DNA of 64,000 nt from contig NZ_JACHJH010000003.1 of assembly GCF_014203555.1 (NCBI RefSeq), positions 694,687 to 758,686 of the forward strand. Direction: 5' to 3'. A model generated the notes under the pieces. It did not search any database, was not told where the DNA came from, and saw only the letters and a list, made by a program, of their open reading frames with translations. Source of the DNA: Streptomyces olivoverticillatus (GTDB lineage: Bacteria; Actinomycetota; Actinomycetes; Streptomycetales; Streptomycetaceae). Position 1 is the first letter of the stretch, and every line of letters starts with the position of its first letter. A program made the position numbers and the translations under genes. Shown in pieces: positions 17,293 to 26,423 of the stretch.

Positions 17293-19251
17293 TCACGTCC
17301 CGTCTCCGATCACCCGTACGCGGTGGTCGAAGGAGAAGACCAGGGCCGGTGGTTCCAGGTCGATGCGGTCGGTCGGATCGCCGCGCCGGCCGGTCAGCGG
17401 GTCGGCGGGATGCAGAACGACCTCGTCGACCAGTTCCACGCCGGGGACCCGTTGCAGGACGGCGAAGACCTCGCCCGACTGGACCGGGCGGCCGAAGGGC
17501 CAGCCACGGCCCTCCGCGCCGCCGGTGAGCGGGTCGAGGTGCCGGTAGAGGGCGTCGTGGGCCCGGCGGCGCACGCGGTCGGTGTCGGTGCCGCGGAAGG
17601 CATGGACGGTGGCGACGACGGTGACGCCCTGGTAGTAGGGCGGGCCGACCGCGAGTCTGGTGCCGATGAGGCGGCGTTCGTCGAGGTGGCGGGTGATGCG
17701 GTCCAACAGGCGGTCGCCGGGGACGAGTTGCTCGAAGCGGAGCCGGCCCCCGGGATCGGGGACGGCCTGCGGTACGACCAGCACCCGCACCGCGTAGGCC
17801 CCGTGCTCGTCCGGGTCGCCTTCCAGGCAGGTGATGCGGGCGGACTCGGGCGCGGCCCGGCGGGCGAGTTCCTCGTAGTCGCGCAAGGTGACGGCGCGTT
17901 CCTGGGCGCGGAGGGTGATCGGGGCCCGGACCTTGGCTTCCTCGACGGTCTCCCCGTCGACCCCGCCCCGCGCGGCTTCGCGGTTGACGACTTCGGAGAC
18001 GTACGGAATGGAGGTGCGCAGGACCCGGACGGCACCGCGGGTGACGTTGCCGGTCCGGCCGCCGCCGGTGCGGTAGCGGCGGGCGCGGATGACCGCGCCC
18101 TTGGGGGCGACCATGCCGTACTGGCGCAGGGTGCCGTCGGCTTCGCGGACGGCGGGGCCGAAGGCGATGTCGCCGGTCGTGGCGTCGAGGGTGAGGTGAC
18201 GGTCGTCCGGCCGGGACCCGGCGAAGTGCGGGACGACCTGCCAGTCCTGCCAGCCGTCGTGTTCGGCGGTCTGGAGCAGCAGGGGCGGGTCGTCACCGAT
18301 GACGGGCGCGTGGGCGAGCCGCCGTCGCTGCCCGGGCAGGCCGGTGGATTCGCCGAGCGCCTCGTCGTACACGGTGGCGGCGTGGACGACGCGGGTGGTG
18401 CCGCCGAGGGTGCAGACCTCGGCGGCTCGCACGGTCGGGGACGTGGTGTAGAAGGGCTGGCCGGGCAGGGGTTCGGTGACCCGGCAGCGCAGCCAGCCGG
18501 CTTCGTGGCCGCCGTTGCGGGACAGGACGTGGCCGCCGGGGACGTGCAGGACGATGTCGCCGGCCCGGTTGAGGCCGCCGGTGCCGTCGCGGTCGATGTC
18601 GCAGGGTTGCCAGCCGTCCTCGGTCCACGCCTCCCACACCAGCGGCGGCTGCCTCGGGTCGACGCCGACGCCGTCCACCCGGCTGTCGAGTTCGAGGGCG
18701 ACGGCGCAGTGCGGGACGGCCGCCGTGAGACCGATCAGCATGCAGTCGCCGGGGCCGGGTGTTTCGGCGAAGCACCGTATGTGGGTGCCTTCGGCGAGTG
18801 CGGTGGTGCGGTCGGCGACGGGCTCGCCCCGGTGCTGCACCACCAGGCGGCTCATGGCGCAGGGGACGATGGCCAGTTCGTGCTCGGTGGCGAAGACCAC
18901 CGCCTCCTCCTGCTCCGTGCGCAGCGTGGCCACTTCGGTGCCGACCGGCACCGGCACGGTCTCCTCCTGGGGTGCGGACAGCCAGAAGGTGACGTCCGTA
19001 CGGGCCGCCGACGGCGGAAAGAGGGTGACGCCGACGAGGTCCAGGAACGCCAGGTGGTTCTTCTCGGGGACCCGGTTGAGGCGGTAGACGATCTGGTCGG
19101 CCATGTGGGCGACGGTCTCGACGAGGGTGACGCCCGGGTCGGACACGTTGTGGTCGGTCCACTCCGGGGCGCGCTGCTGGATGTAGCGCTTGGCGTCGTC
19201 GACGAACTGCTGGAAGCGGCGGTCGTCGAGGTTGGGGGAAGGCAGGGCCAT
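17293..19251 (-). CDS. Baseplate J-like wedge protein
   Basis: This is a 652-residue gpJ/Afp11-type wedge protein. It begins LPSPNLDDRRFQQFVDDAKRYI and DPGVTLVETVAHMADQIVYR, which are typical for actinobacterial eCIS baseplate J proteins. The central part contains APITLRAQERAVTLRDYEELAR, the baseplate J core. I chose ATG 19251 because it overlaps the gp25 stop as TGATG, the same coupling seen at three other junctions here; the frame stays open upstream through the gp25 gene but without homology. Confidence 0.88.
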   Translation of the reverse strand: MALPSPNLDDRRFQQFVDDAKRYIQQRAPEWTDHNVSDPGVTLVETVAHMADQIVYRLNRVPEKNHLAFLDLVGVTLFPPSAARTDVTFWLSAPQEETVPVPVGTEVATLRTEQEEAVVFATEHELAIVPCAMSRLVVQHRGEPVADRTTALAEGTHIRCFAETPGPGDCMLIGLTAAVPHCAVALELDSRVDGVGVDPRQPPLVWEAWTEDGWQPCDIDRDGTGGLNRAGDIVLHVPGGHVLSRNGGHEAGWLRCRVTEPLPGQPFYTTSPTVRAAEVCTLGGTTRVVHAATVYDEALGESTGLPGQRRRLAHAPVIGDDPPLLLQTAEHDGWQDWQVVPHFAGSRPDDRHLTLDATTGDIAFGPAVREADGTLRQYGMVAPKGAVIRARRYRTGGGRTGNVTRGAVRVLRTSIPYVSEVVNREAARGGVDGETVEEAKVRAPITLRAQERAVTLRDYEELARRAAPESARITCLEGDPDEHGAYAVRVLVVPQAVPDPGGRLRFEQLVPGDRLLDRITRHLDERRLIGTRLAVGPPYYQGVTVVATVHAFRGTDTDRVRRRAHDALYRHLDPLTGGAEGRGWPFGRPVQSGEVFAVLQRVPGVELVDEVVLHPADPLTGRRGDPTDRIDLEPPALVFSFDHRVRVIGDGT

Positions 19252-19709
19252 CAGCGGTCGCTTTCGGGGGAGTTGCCGGAACCGTCGTCGAAGTGGCCGC
19301 CGCCGGGGCCGTCCGACTCGTGGGAGGGGATGACGTAGAACGGGAAGACGAGGCTGCGCGGGTTGTTGGTGCCGCGGATCTGGTAGCGGATGTCGATGTA
19401 CAGGACGCTTTGGTCGGTGCCGGCGGTCACCTGGACGTCGGTGACCTCGATGCGCGGCTCCCAGCGGTCCAGGGAGCCGTACACCTCGTGCTGGATACGG
19501 CCCGCGGTCTGCTCGTTGACCGGGGCGAACACCAAGTCGTGGATGGCGCAGCCGAATTCCGGCCGCATGGGACGCTCCCCCGGCGCGGTCGCGAGGACGA
19601 GGCGGATCGCCTCCTCGATCTCCCGATCGCCGCTGACCAGCGCGATGCCGCCGGTCGGTCCGATGCGCAGCGGGAACGACCAGCCGGATCCGACGAACTG
19701 CTCGGCCAT
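19251..19709 (-). CDS. GPW/gp25 family baseplate protein
   Basis: This is a 152-residue gp25-like protein. The diagnostic segment is EIEEAIRLVLATAPGER followed by RPEFGCAIHDLVF, the family's EPR-like core. In T4, P2 and eCIS particles gp25 starts sheath polymerisation on the baseplate. It lies 34 bases behind the spike gene and is coupled to the gpJ gene by TGATG. Confidence 0.92.
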   Translation of the reverse strand: MAEQFVGSGWSFPLRIGPTGGIALVSGDREIEEAIRLVLATAPGERPMRPEFGCAIHDLVFAPVNEQTAGRIQHEVYGSLDRWEPRIEVTDVQVTAGTDQSVLYIDIRYQIRGTNNPRSLVFPFYVIPSHESDGPGGGHFDDGSGNSPESDR

Positions 19710-19743
19710 CAGCCGCCCACCCCTTCCTCGATCGCACCGGCGC

Positions 19744-21675
19744 TCACGCCGGAATCACCATCGGCGCCAGTCCGTTGATGGTCACCGCGCCCGTGATCGG
19801 GACCGTGACGGCCCGAACACTCACGTTGGCCACGGAGTTGACCTGCACGCTCCCGTCCGCGCTGAGCAGTGCGCTGCCCAGCGCGTTCATGGTCAGGGCA
19901 CCCATCGCGTCCACCGTGACCGCACCCGCGAGCGACTTGACGCTGACCAGACCGCTGCCCTCGATGTCGAGCGGGCCGCCGCTCTTGATGCTCAGCCGTC
20001 GCCGCGCACTGAGGGTGAGGTCGGTACCGGCCTCCACCGACACCGACCGGCTGCCCTTGATGGTGACGGAGCCCTTGCTGTCCACGATGATCTCGGTGTT
20101 CGTCCGGTCCAGGTTGATGGTCAGCTGTTTGTCGCCGGACGCCAGCCGGACGCCCTGCTTGCGGCCGCCGGTCTTCTGGCTGAGCAGGTCCACCCGGTTG
20201 CCGTCCCGGTCGGAGACGGTGTGCCGGCTCGCCTTCTTCCGCACGGTGTCGTGCAGCGGCACGTCACCGACGACAGTGGGCTGGTCCTTGCCGTTGTAGA
20301 GCCCGCCGATCACGAACGGGTGGTCGAGGGCGCCGCGGTCGAAGGCGACCAGCACTTCGTCGTTGACGTCCATCGGGAAGATCCCGCCGCCACCGAGGCC
20401 GCCCATCTGCACGGTGCGGGTCCAGTCGCTGACGTACTTGTCGTCCAGCCACGGGAAGCGCAGCCTCACACGACCCTGCTTGAGCGGGTCGTTCACGTCG
20501 GTGACCAGGGCGTTGGCCACACTCGGCAGCTTGGGCGCGGTGCCCGTACCGCCCCCGCCGGAGGACAGTCCGAACAGCGAACGCCACTGCCGGCCGCTGA
20601 CGGTCACCCACGACTCGTAGTGCTTCCCGTCGCCGAAGACGTGCCGTACGGCGGTCGCCGTGTACTTGCCCTCGAAGGGCTCGCCGGTGTCCGTGAGCGT
20701 CACCGGCACTCCCGGCCGCAGTTTCGTGTTGCCCAACGCCACGACCTCCACCTCGGCGAAGGCCGCGGTGACGTCCTCGGCAAGGGCATCGGAGGCGAAC
20801 TTCACCTCGGCCGACGTGTCGTACGGCGTCGACGTCTCGACCCGCTTGCCCGCCGGGAACTTGCCCGCGGCCCCGCCGGGCGTATCGCCGATGGCGAAGC
20901 CCGAGTTCTCCTCGGCGGGCGAGACCGAGCTGAGCGGCTTCTTCTGGGTGACGTCCCAACCGCGCGCCTCCACCTTGCCGACCTGGTCGGCTGCGGTGAC
21001 GGCGGCCCGCAGCCGCAGGATGTCGTGTCCGGCCTGGAGCACGAGCGGGCTCTTGTCGCCCTCCGTGCTCGTCGGGGGCGCCCCCGAGGCGGGCTCCGGC
21101 TTGACGAACCGCAACTTGCCCATCGCGTCGATGGACATGACCATCTCGTTCTCGTCGGCGAGCCGCGCCAGGAAGTCCCAGTCGGTGACGTTGGACTGGC
21201 TGATGAACTCGTAGACCGTCTTCGTCGACTGGATCGTGCCGATGAGCACACCGTCCCGCGCGGCCAGCTTCCTGGCGATGTCCGAGGCGGACTGGTTCCT
21301 GTACGCGGCCACCCGGCGCTGGCGCATGAGCCGGTGCCCGGCGTCGTAGCCCCGGATGACGGTGAACGTGCCGGTGCCGTCGTAGTCGGCCTCGAAGCCG
21401 GTGATCTCACCGGTCAGCAGCGTGTCACCGGCGCCCTGCCCGTCGGCCACGGTCGCGATGGTGACCAGGGTGCCGAAGGTGACCGGGGTGTCGAAGGTCT
21501 CGTTCAGCCGGCTGATCATGACCCGGTACGGGTCGCGGAAGGTGAGCTGGAAGGCGGCGGGCACCCCGGCGCCCTGGTCGACCCAGCCGTCGACGAGGGC
21601 CTGGGCGGCGGCGTCGGGCAGTTGGACGCCGCCGATGGACACCTGGAGAACGGCGGACGTGGCGGGGTTCACCAT
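19744..21675 (-). CDS. VgrG-like spike/hub protein (gpD plus gpV fusion)
   Basis: This is a 643-residue spike. An N-terminal late-control D/gp27-like hub (about 1-360) is followed by a gpV/gp5-like OB fold (VTDVNDPLKQGRVRLRFPWL and DEVLVAFDRGALDHPFVIGGLYNG). The C-terminal beta-repeat region (VTIKGSRSVSVEAGTDLTLSA and further) ends VTINGLAPMVIPA. It forms the trimeric central spike of the injection particle. No separate PAAR tip gene lies nearby, so the C-terminal beta-prism may form the tip alone or use a PAAR protein encoded elsewhere. ATG 21675 is coupled to the LysM gene by TGATG. Confidence 0.92.
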   Translation of the reverse strand: MVNPATSAVLQVSIGGVQLPDAAAQALVDGWVDQGAGVPAAFQLTFRDPYRVMISRLNETFDTPVTFGTLVTIATVADGQGAGDTLLTGEITGFEADYDGTGTFTVIRGYDAGHRLMRQRRVAAYRNQSASDIARKLAARDGVLIGTIQSTKTVYEFISQSNVTDWDFLARLADENEMVMSIDAMGKLRFVKPEPASGAPPTSTEGDKSPLVLQAGHDILRLRAAVTAADQVGKVEARGWDVTQKKPLSSVSPAEENSGFAIGDTPGGAAGKFPAGKRVETSTPYDTSAEVKFASDALAEDVTAAFAEVEVVALGNTKLRPGVPVTLTDTGEPFEGKYTATAVRHVFGDGKHYESWVTVSGRQWRSLFGLSSGGGGTGTAPKLPSVANALVTDVNDPLKQGRVRLRFPWLDDKYVSDWTRTVQMGGLGGGGIFPMDVNDEVLVAFDRGALDHPFVIGGLYNGKDQPTVVGDVPLHDTVRKKASRHTVSDRDGNRVDLLSQKTGGRKQGVRLASGDKQLTINLDRTNTEIIVDSKGSVTIKGSRSVSVEAGTDLTLSARRRLSIKSGGPLDIEGSGLVSVKSLAGAVTVDAMGALTMNALGSALLSADGSVQVNSVANVSVRAVTVPITGAVTINGLAPMVIPA

Positions 21676-22397
21676 CAGGGACGCACCTCCTCGGCGGCGG
21701 GCAGGATGAGTTCGGTGCCCGTGGGCAACCGGGCCGGGTCGTCGATGTTGTTGGCCTCGGCGATGGCCCGCCACACGGTGGCGTCCCCGTACTCCCGCCA
21801 GGCGAGGGACTGGAGCGAGTCACCGGCGACGACCCGGTGCACCCGCCGCGCGGTGAGCGCGCCCGAGGTCGGGTTCTGCCTCCCGGTCTTGCGCGGGATC
21901 TCGTGCAGACGGACCTGGCAGGTGGCACGGATGGGCACACCGGTGGTCCCGAACAGCGTGTACGAGGCCTCGACGGAGCTGACGTACGCGGTGAACCGGG
22001 CCGTGGAGAACGACCCCCACTGGAAGACCACCCAGGGCGGCGAGGGCCGTTTGGCCGCGATGCTCTTGCCGGTCACCCGGCAGCAGCTCATCAGGGACGC
22101 CACCTTCTTCAGCACCGTGTCGCTGGTCGGACGGCCGGAGGAGTCCAGGAAGACCTCCAGGGTCATCGAGCGCGGCTCGGCCCCCATGAACTCGGGCTTC
22201 GGACCGTCCCGCAGGGCCGCGGTCGGCGTCACCTTCCACTGCGCGGACCGGCTGAGCGACAGCTGCGCCGGGTTGAAGTCGAAGCGGAGCGTCCTGAGGA
22301 GCGCGCCCGGCCTGGTGCCGGAACCGACGGGAGGCTCGTGGATGGCCAGGGTGGCGCGGACCAGGCTCTTGCCGGCGCCGTTGCTGCTCTTGGGCAT
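21675..22397 (-). CDS. LysM-domain tail protein (gp53/Afp7-like)
   Basis: This is a 240-residue protein. Its N-terminal part (TLRFDFNPAQLSLSRSAQW) resembles the CIS tube-spike adaptor fold. A C-terminal LysM-like domain includes HRVVAGDSLQSLAWREYGDA and ends TGTELILPA. In eCIS particles this protein joins the spike/hub to the inner tube or baseplate. It lies between the second tube-like gene and the spike gene, as in Afp and PVC clusters. Confidence 0.88.
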   Translation of the reverse strand: MPKSSNGAGKSLVRATLAIHEPPVGSGTRPGALLRTLRFDFNPAQLSLSRSAQWKVTPTAALRDGPKPEFMGAEPRSMTLEVFLDSSGRPTSDTVLKKVASLMSCCRVTGKSIAAKRPSPPWVVFQWGSFSTARFTAYVSSVEASYTLFGTTGVPIRATCQVRLHEIPRKTGRQNPTSGALTARRVHRVVAGDSLQSLAWREYGDATVWRAIAEANNIDDPARLPTGTELILPAAEEVRP

Positions 22398-22457
22398 GTG
22401 GGGCGTTCTCTCTCCCGCTGCGCGGTCAGTGGTCGTCGGGTCGTCGGTCGTCGGTCG

Positions 22458-22880
22458 TCAGTCGGTGAACCCGTGATGCGCGATCTCCAGGACCTCCGTG
22501 GCGACGGCCGGACTGGCCGGGTCGAGAGCGGGTCCCTGCCAGCTGACGGGCAGTACGTCGATCAGCCCCCAGCGCGCGACCTCCGAGCCGTCCGCGCGCA
22601 GCGCCGTGATCTGGGCGGTGGGTCGCTCGATGCCCGTCTGGACGGAGGAGATCCACTTGGCGACCTTCGTGGTGTCCGGGGTGAGGGGGCGGGTCAGCCG
22701 GATGGTGGAGAAGGTGACGCGGGTCGGCAGGTGCCAGACGAAGCCGTTGTTGCCGCCCTCCTGCCGCTGCTCCGTCTCCACTTGCGACGACAGCCCGTCG
22801 CACCCGTTGAAGTAACCGAGGCTCTCGCCGTCGATGGAGAGGGTGAACCAGAGGGTGGAGCCCGGGTCCTGGCGGGACAT
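22458..22880 (-). CDS. Second tube-like protein (tube initiator, Afp5-type)
   Basis: This is a 140-residue gp19/tube-fold protein: LWFTLSIDGESLGYFNGCDGL, then EGGNNGFVWHLPTRVTFSTI. It resembles the main tube protein at 26926-27369 in fold but differs in sequence. By position before the LysM and spike genes it should be the tube initiator joining hub and tube. ATG 22880 is preceded by a CCTC-rich purine complement giving an AAGG-type ribosome site. Confidence 0.85.
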   Translation of the reverse strand: MSRQDPGSTLWFTLSIDGESLGYFNGCDGLSSQVETEQRQEGGNNGFVWHLPTRVTFSTIRLTRPLTPDTTKVAKWISSVQTGIERPTAQITALRADGSEVARWGLIDVLPVSWQGPALDPASPAVATEVLEIAHHGFTD

Positions 22881-22946
22881 CGCGGAGGGCCTTTCTGTCA
22901 GAGGTGCGGCGTCGGGCGGCCGGTGGGACGGAAGGCCGTCGGCCGG

Positions 22947-25900
22947 TCACTGGCGGGGATCGCGGAGTCTGCCGATCCGCTCGCGGTCCAGCCGCAGTTC
23001 GGTGCGGATCAGCCGGGTGACGCGGCCGATGATCCGGTGCACCAGTTCGTCGAGCTGGAAGTCGGTGAGTGCGCGCGGGTCGAATCCGCCGACGGGCGAT
23101 TCCGCGTAGGCGGGCGGGGGCTGTTGCGCGGGCTGCTGTTGCTGGGCGTAGGGAGGGGGTGGGTCGTGGGGAGGGGCTGGGTCGTAGGGAGGCGGCGGTT
23201 CGTAGGGAGGCGGCGGGTCGCCGGCGGGTGGCCGGTGCTGCGGCCGGATCCGGGGCAGTGTGTCCGCCACCGTGGCCGCAGCCGCGGCCGCGAGCGCACC
23301 GATGGCCGAGCCCGGGGCGCGCTGGACGGTGACGGGGTGTGAGGAGGCCGGGGCGTCGCCGGTCCCGGGGGTGGGGAGGAGCGGGAGCGGTGCTGATATC
23401 GAAGGCGGGGTGAGAGAGGCCAGGGGGAGGGTCCGGGGGGCGGTGGTGGAGTGGTGCGGGGTGGGACGACGCAGCGGTACGGCCTTGGTGGGCGCGGTGC
23501 TGCGCTGGACGCTGACGGGAGAAGGGGCGGGGGCGGCGGCCACCGGGGGTGGCGGAGCGACCGGGAGGGTCGGGGCCGGGGGTGCGGGGCGAGGGGCCGG
23601 AGTGGGCGTGTCGGCCGCCCGGGCCGGGGGGCCGGCGAGCGACGTGGCGTCCGCGGGCACGCCGGTGACCGGGGCACCCAGTGCGGAGCGGCGCCGTACG
23701 GTGGCTGCCGGCGCACGCTGCAGCCGGGGCGCCGACGACGCCGAGCTCGGGGTGGAGCCGGGGCCGTGGCCCGGCGCCGCGGGGCCGACCGGAGTGGGGC
23801 CCGCCGAGGGCGGAGACGGAGCGGCGGGCTGCGCGGAACTCCGGGGCACGGCCGGGTCGGTGTACGGGCGTGCGGGCGCGGCGATCGCCGGCGCGGGCGT
23901 CGCGGAGACCGGGGCGCCGAGGCCGGACCTGGTGACCTCACGTGTGACGCTGCGCTGAACCGATCCGTTGGGTGCGGAGCGGGCGGGGGTCCGGTTCAGG
24001 GGCGGATTCGGCCTGGGACGAGACGTGGTGGACGCCGACGGAATCCCGGAGGGGGTACTCCCGGCCGGGGGCGGGGACTTCACCGGCCCAGCCGTGGACC
24101 GACCCGGGGCCGCCTGCGGTGCGCTGGAACCGGTCGCCGACGACACACCGGGTACGACGCGGGCGTCGGCAGCCGGGAGCGACCGCTGAACAGGAGCCAC
24201 TGCTGCCGCAGGGCCCGAGGCCGGCACGGCTGCCGAAGCGGCGGCGCTGGCCGACCCTCCGACGGCACTCGGGCGAGCAGCCGACGGAATCCCGGAGGGG
24301 GTACTCCCGGCCGGGGGCAGGGACTTCACCGGCCCAGCCGTGGACCGACCCGGAGCTGCCTGCGGTGCGCTGGAACCGGTCGCCGACGACACACCGGGTA
24401 CGACGCGGGCGTCGGCAGCCGGGAGCGACCGCTGAACAGGAGCCGCTGCTGCCGCAGGGCCCGAGGCCGGCACGGCTGCCGGGGCGGCGGCCTCTGTCGA
24501 ACCTCCAACGGCAGTCGGGCGATCGGCCGGCGCCGGGCCCGGGGACGCTACGGGCCGGGTCGCGGCGTCCCGCACAGGGGGCAGTGCGCCCGGCCGACCG
24601 GCCGGGGCACCGGCACCGCGCGGGGCGGGCGCCGGCGGACCGGCCGTCGTGGCGGCACGGCTGACTGACGGAGCCTGCGAGGTCGCCGGTCGGCCGGAGC
24701 CGACACCCGGCCGTCGGTCGGCAGCCTCGTCCCGGCTCGGGGCGACCGCTCCACTAGGAGCGGCAGACGTCCGGCCCAGACGTGGAGCCTCTCCCGGGGA
24801 CACGTGCGCGGGGCCGCCACGACCGGGCGGTGTCGCCGGTGCCACGCCACCCGCAGCCGCACCGGCACCGGCACCGGCACCGGCACCGGCACCCGTGGAC
24901 CGAACGGGGGCGGGCGCTGCGGCGTTGCGTTGCCGGGCCGGGGCCCGCTGTACGCGCGCCGGACCGGAGACCGCCGTGCCGCGCTCGCCGTGCGGTGCGC
25001 CGGCCGAGGGCCTGGCTCCGGCCGTGTCGTCGCTGGTGTCGCGTGCTTCGCCGCCGGAGGCAACGTCACCGTCAGGGGAGACAGCTCCCCCACGAGGGCC
25101 GGGTGCCGCGTCGGCGCCGGGCCCTGCAGGTGTGCGGTCGCGACGCGCGGCCGCCCGCTGCACCGATGGCCCACGCCCGGTCGGCGCTGCGCCGGGGTTG
25201 GACGGACCGGCACCCACGTTCCTCGGCGAGGGCGCGGGGCGGCTGAGCGGACCACGCGAGGCAGCCGAGCCGGCTCCCCCTCGGTCACCCTCGGCCGGCG
25301 AGACCGCTCCGGGCTCGCCGGCCCTCGTAGCGCTTACCCCTGTACCGGGGCCACCCGCAGTCGTTGCCGGGTTTTCTGCGGACGCGCGTTGCTTCTGCTG
25401 CGCCACCGGCAGAACCCTTCGTTGTACGGCCCCCTGCCCGGCCGGCGCCTTGGTCAAGGGCCGTAGCCGGGAGGAGGTGAGCGGGGTGGGCGCCACGCGG
25501 GCATCGCGCGCCGGGAAGGGAGCGGACGCGGTGGGCGGAGCCGCCGGCGCCGACGGCCCGGCAGGGCGCATCCGCCGGACCGGGTCAACCGGCGCATGCT
25601 CCCGCGCCTCCGGCGTCCCCGGGGCGGTCGACCCGCCCGGTACCGCACCTGGACGACCCTGAACGCCGTTACCGGCCGGGCCACTTGAGGAAGTCGGAGC
25701 CGCCACGACCGACCGGGCCGTGGCAGCAGGTGCGTGACGACGACCACCCACAAGCGGAACGGCAGGCCCGGCAGCGGAAGCGACCGGCGCCGGGTGCCCG
25801 TCCGCCCCTCCCCCGGCCGGGCCCGGGGTCGGCATCATCGGTGGCACGGCCCACAGCGGCGCCGCGGGGGCCCGCTGCACCGTCGGATCCGGCAACGCAG

Positions 25901-26261
25901 TCGCCCGGAACAGCGTGCCCAACGGCCGCTCCAGCCCCGTCACCGGTCGGGCGGTGTCGGTCATCGCCCCCGAAAGCAGGCCGCCGACAGCGGTGTCCAG
26001 GACGCCGATGCGGGACCGCGCCCCCGTGAACGAAGGGTTCTGCCACGTCGGCAGCCGCTTGCCGAAGCCGGCGTCCGCGACCCCGGCCCGGCCGTCGGCC
26101 ACAGAACGCTGGAGGGGCGGCAGCCCGCTCCAGGCGGTCGCGGATGCCGCACCGCTCGCCGGCAGCACCTCGGCGGCGCCGACGCCGCTGTCGGCCCGGT
26201 TGTCACTGCCGCCAGGGAGGCCACGACCGCCTCGGCCCCGCAGCCGGTCCAAGAACCCCAC
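22947..26261 (-). CDS. Giant Pro/Ala-rich eCIS protein at the tape-measure position
   Basis: This is a 1104-residue protein, GTG start. The N-terminus begins MGFLDRLRGRGGRG. The body is almost wholly Ala/Pro/Ser/Thr/Gly-rich and probably disordered. A Pro-Tyr run (PPPPYEPPPPYDPAPPHD) precedes a folded-looking helical C-terminus (DFQLDELVHRIIGRVTRLIRTELRLD). The tripeptide VQR occurs nine times and LQR twice, spread along the protein and mostly followed by Ala or Ser. A 203-bp near-perfect direct repeat encodes two copies of an 80-residue block. The gene sits between the assembly-protein genes and the LysM/spike genes, where contractile tails encode the tape measure. It lacks the long coiled coil of normal tape measures, so tape measure, chaperone-bound cargo carrier or effector scaffold all remain possible. 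Confidence 0.75.
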   Translation of the reverse strand: MGFLDRLRGRGGRGLPGGSDNRADSGVGAAEVLPASGAASATAWSGLPPLQRSVADGRAGVADAGFGKRLPTWQNPSFTGARSRIGVLDTAVGGLLSGAMTDTARPVTGLERPLGTLFRATALPDPTVQRAPAAPLWAVPPMMPTPGPAGGGADGHPAPVASAAGPAVPLVGGRRHAPAATARSVVAAPTSSSGPAGNGVQGRPGAVPGGSTAPGTPEAREHAPVDPVRRMRPAGPSAPAAPPTASAPFPARDARVAPTPLTSSRLRPLTKAPAGQGAVQRRVLPVAQQKQRASAENPATTAGGPGTGVSATRAGEPGAVSPAEGDRGGAGSAASRGPLSRPAPSPRNVGAGPSNPGAAPTGRGPSVQRAAARRDRTPAGPGADAAPGPRGGAVSPDGDVASGGEARDTSDDTAGARPSAGAPHGERGTAVSGPARVQRAPARQRNAAAPAPVRSTGAGAGAGAGAGAAAGGVAPATPPGRGGPAHVSPGEAPRLGRTSAAPSGAVAPSRDEAADRRPGVGSGRPATSQAPSVSRAATTAGPPAPAPRGAGAPAGRPGALPPVRDAATRPVASPGPAPADRPTAVGGSTEAAAPAAVPASGPAAAAAPVQRSLPAADARVVPGVSSATGSSAPQAAPGRSTAGPVKSLPPAGSTPSGIPSAARPSAVGGSASAAASAAVPASGPAAAVAPVQRSLPAADARVVPGVSSATGSSAPQAAPGRSTAGPVKSPPPAGSTPSGIPSASTTSRPRPNPPLNRTPARSAPNGSVQRSVTREVTRSGLGAPVSATPAPAIAAPARPYTDPAVPRSSAQPAAPSPPSAGPTPVGPAAPGHGPGSTPSSASSAPRLQRAPAATVRRRSALGAPVTGVPADATSLAGPPARAADTPTPAPRPAPPAPTLPVAPPPPVAAAPAPSPVSVQRSTAPTKAVPLRRPTPHHSTTAPRTLPLASLTPPSISAPLPLLPTPGTGDAPASSHPVTVQRAPGSAIGALAAAAAATVADTLPRIRPQHRPPAGDPPPPYEPPPPYDPAPPHDPPPPYAQQQQPAQQPPPAYAESPVGGFDPRALTDFQLDELVHRIIGRVTRLIRTELRLDRERIGRLRDPRQ
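24034..24236 (-). repeat. Direct repeat copy 1 (203 bp)
   Basis: This is the first copy of a 203-bp near-identical tandem duplication inside the 1104-residue gene. The copies begin 246 bp apart (82 codons), so the reading frame is kept. I see only a handful of substitutions between the copies. Confidence 0.9.
24280..24482 (-). repeat. Direct repeat copy 2 (203 bp)
   Basis: This is the second copy of the duplication at 24034-24236. Both copies encode a block beginning (on the protein) near PVQRSLPAADARVVPGVSSA and ending near PPAGSTPSGIPS. The high identity suggests a recent duplication or gene conversion. Confidence 0.9.
24859..24894. repeat. Hexanucleotide microsatellite
   Basis: Six tandem copies of GCACCG lie here. 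On the coding strand they encode a (Gly-Ala)n run in the 1104-residue protein. A hexamer unit can gain or lose copies by slippage without breaking the frame. Confidence 0.85.
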
Positions 26262-26264
26262 GGC

Positions 26265-26423
26265 TCAGCCCTCCGCCCCGGCGCGCGCCACGAAGGACCC
26301 GATCCGGTCCGTGTACCCGCGGCGGTCGTGGTGTTCCAGGTCCAGGATCGTCTCCAGGTCCCAGTGGAAGTGGTAGGCGACGTACGCGATCTCCTCGTGC
26401 AGTCGGTCGGTCGCGTACGTCAC
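26265..26423 (-). CDS. DUF6760-like small eCIS protein
   Basis: This is a 52-residue protein beginning TYATDRLHEEIAYVAYHFHW. It matches the short family found between the tube/assembly genes and the tape-measure position in actinobacterial eCIS loci. The GTG 26423 start overlaps the preceding gene by four bases. An ORF open to 26483 has no family-like N-terminus. Its size and place suggest the downstream partner of a tail-assembly chaperone pair, like gpE/gpE' or gpG/gpGT; that is inference. Confidence 0.75.
   Translation of the reverse strand: MTYATDRLHEEIAYVAYHFHWDLETILDLEHHDRRGYTDRIGSFVARAGAEG

Noticed and set aside
24034..24482. CRISPR array
   Set aside because: There are only two long repeats (203 bp), they lie in frame inside a gene, and no short repeats with spacers or cas genes occur.
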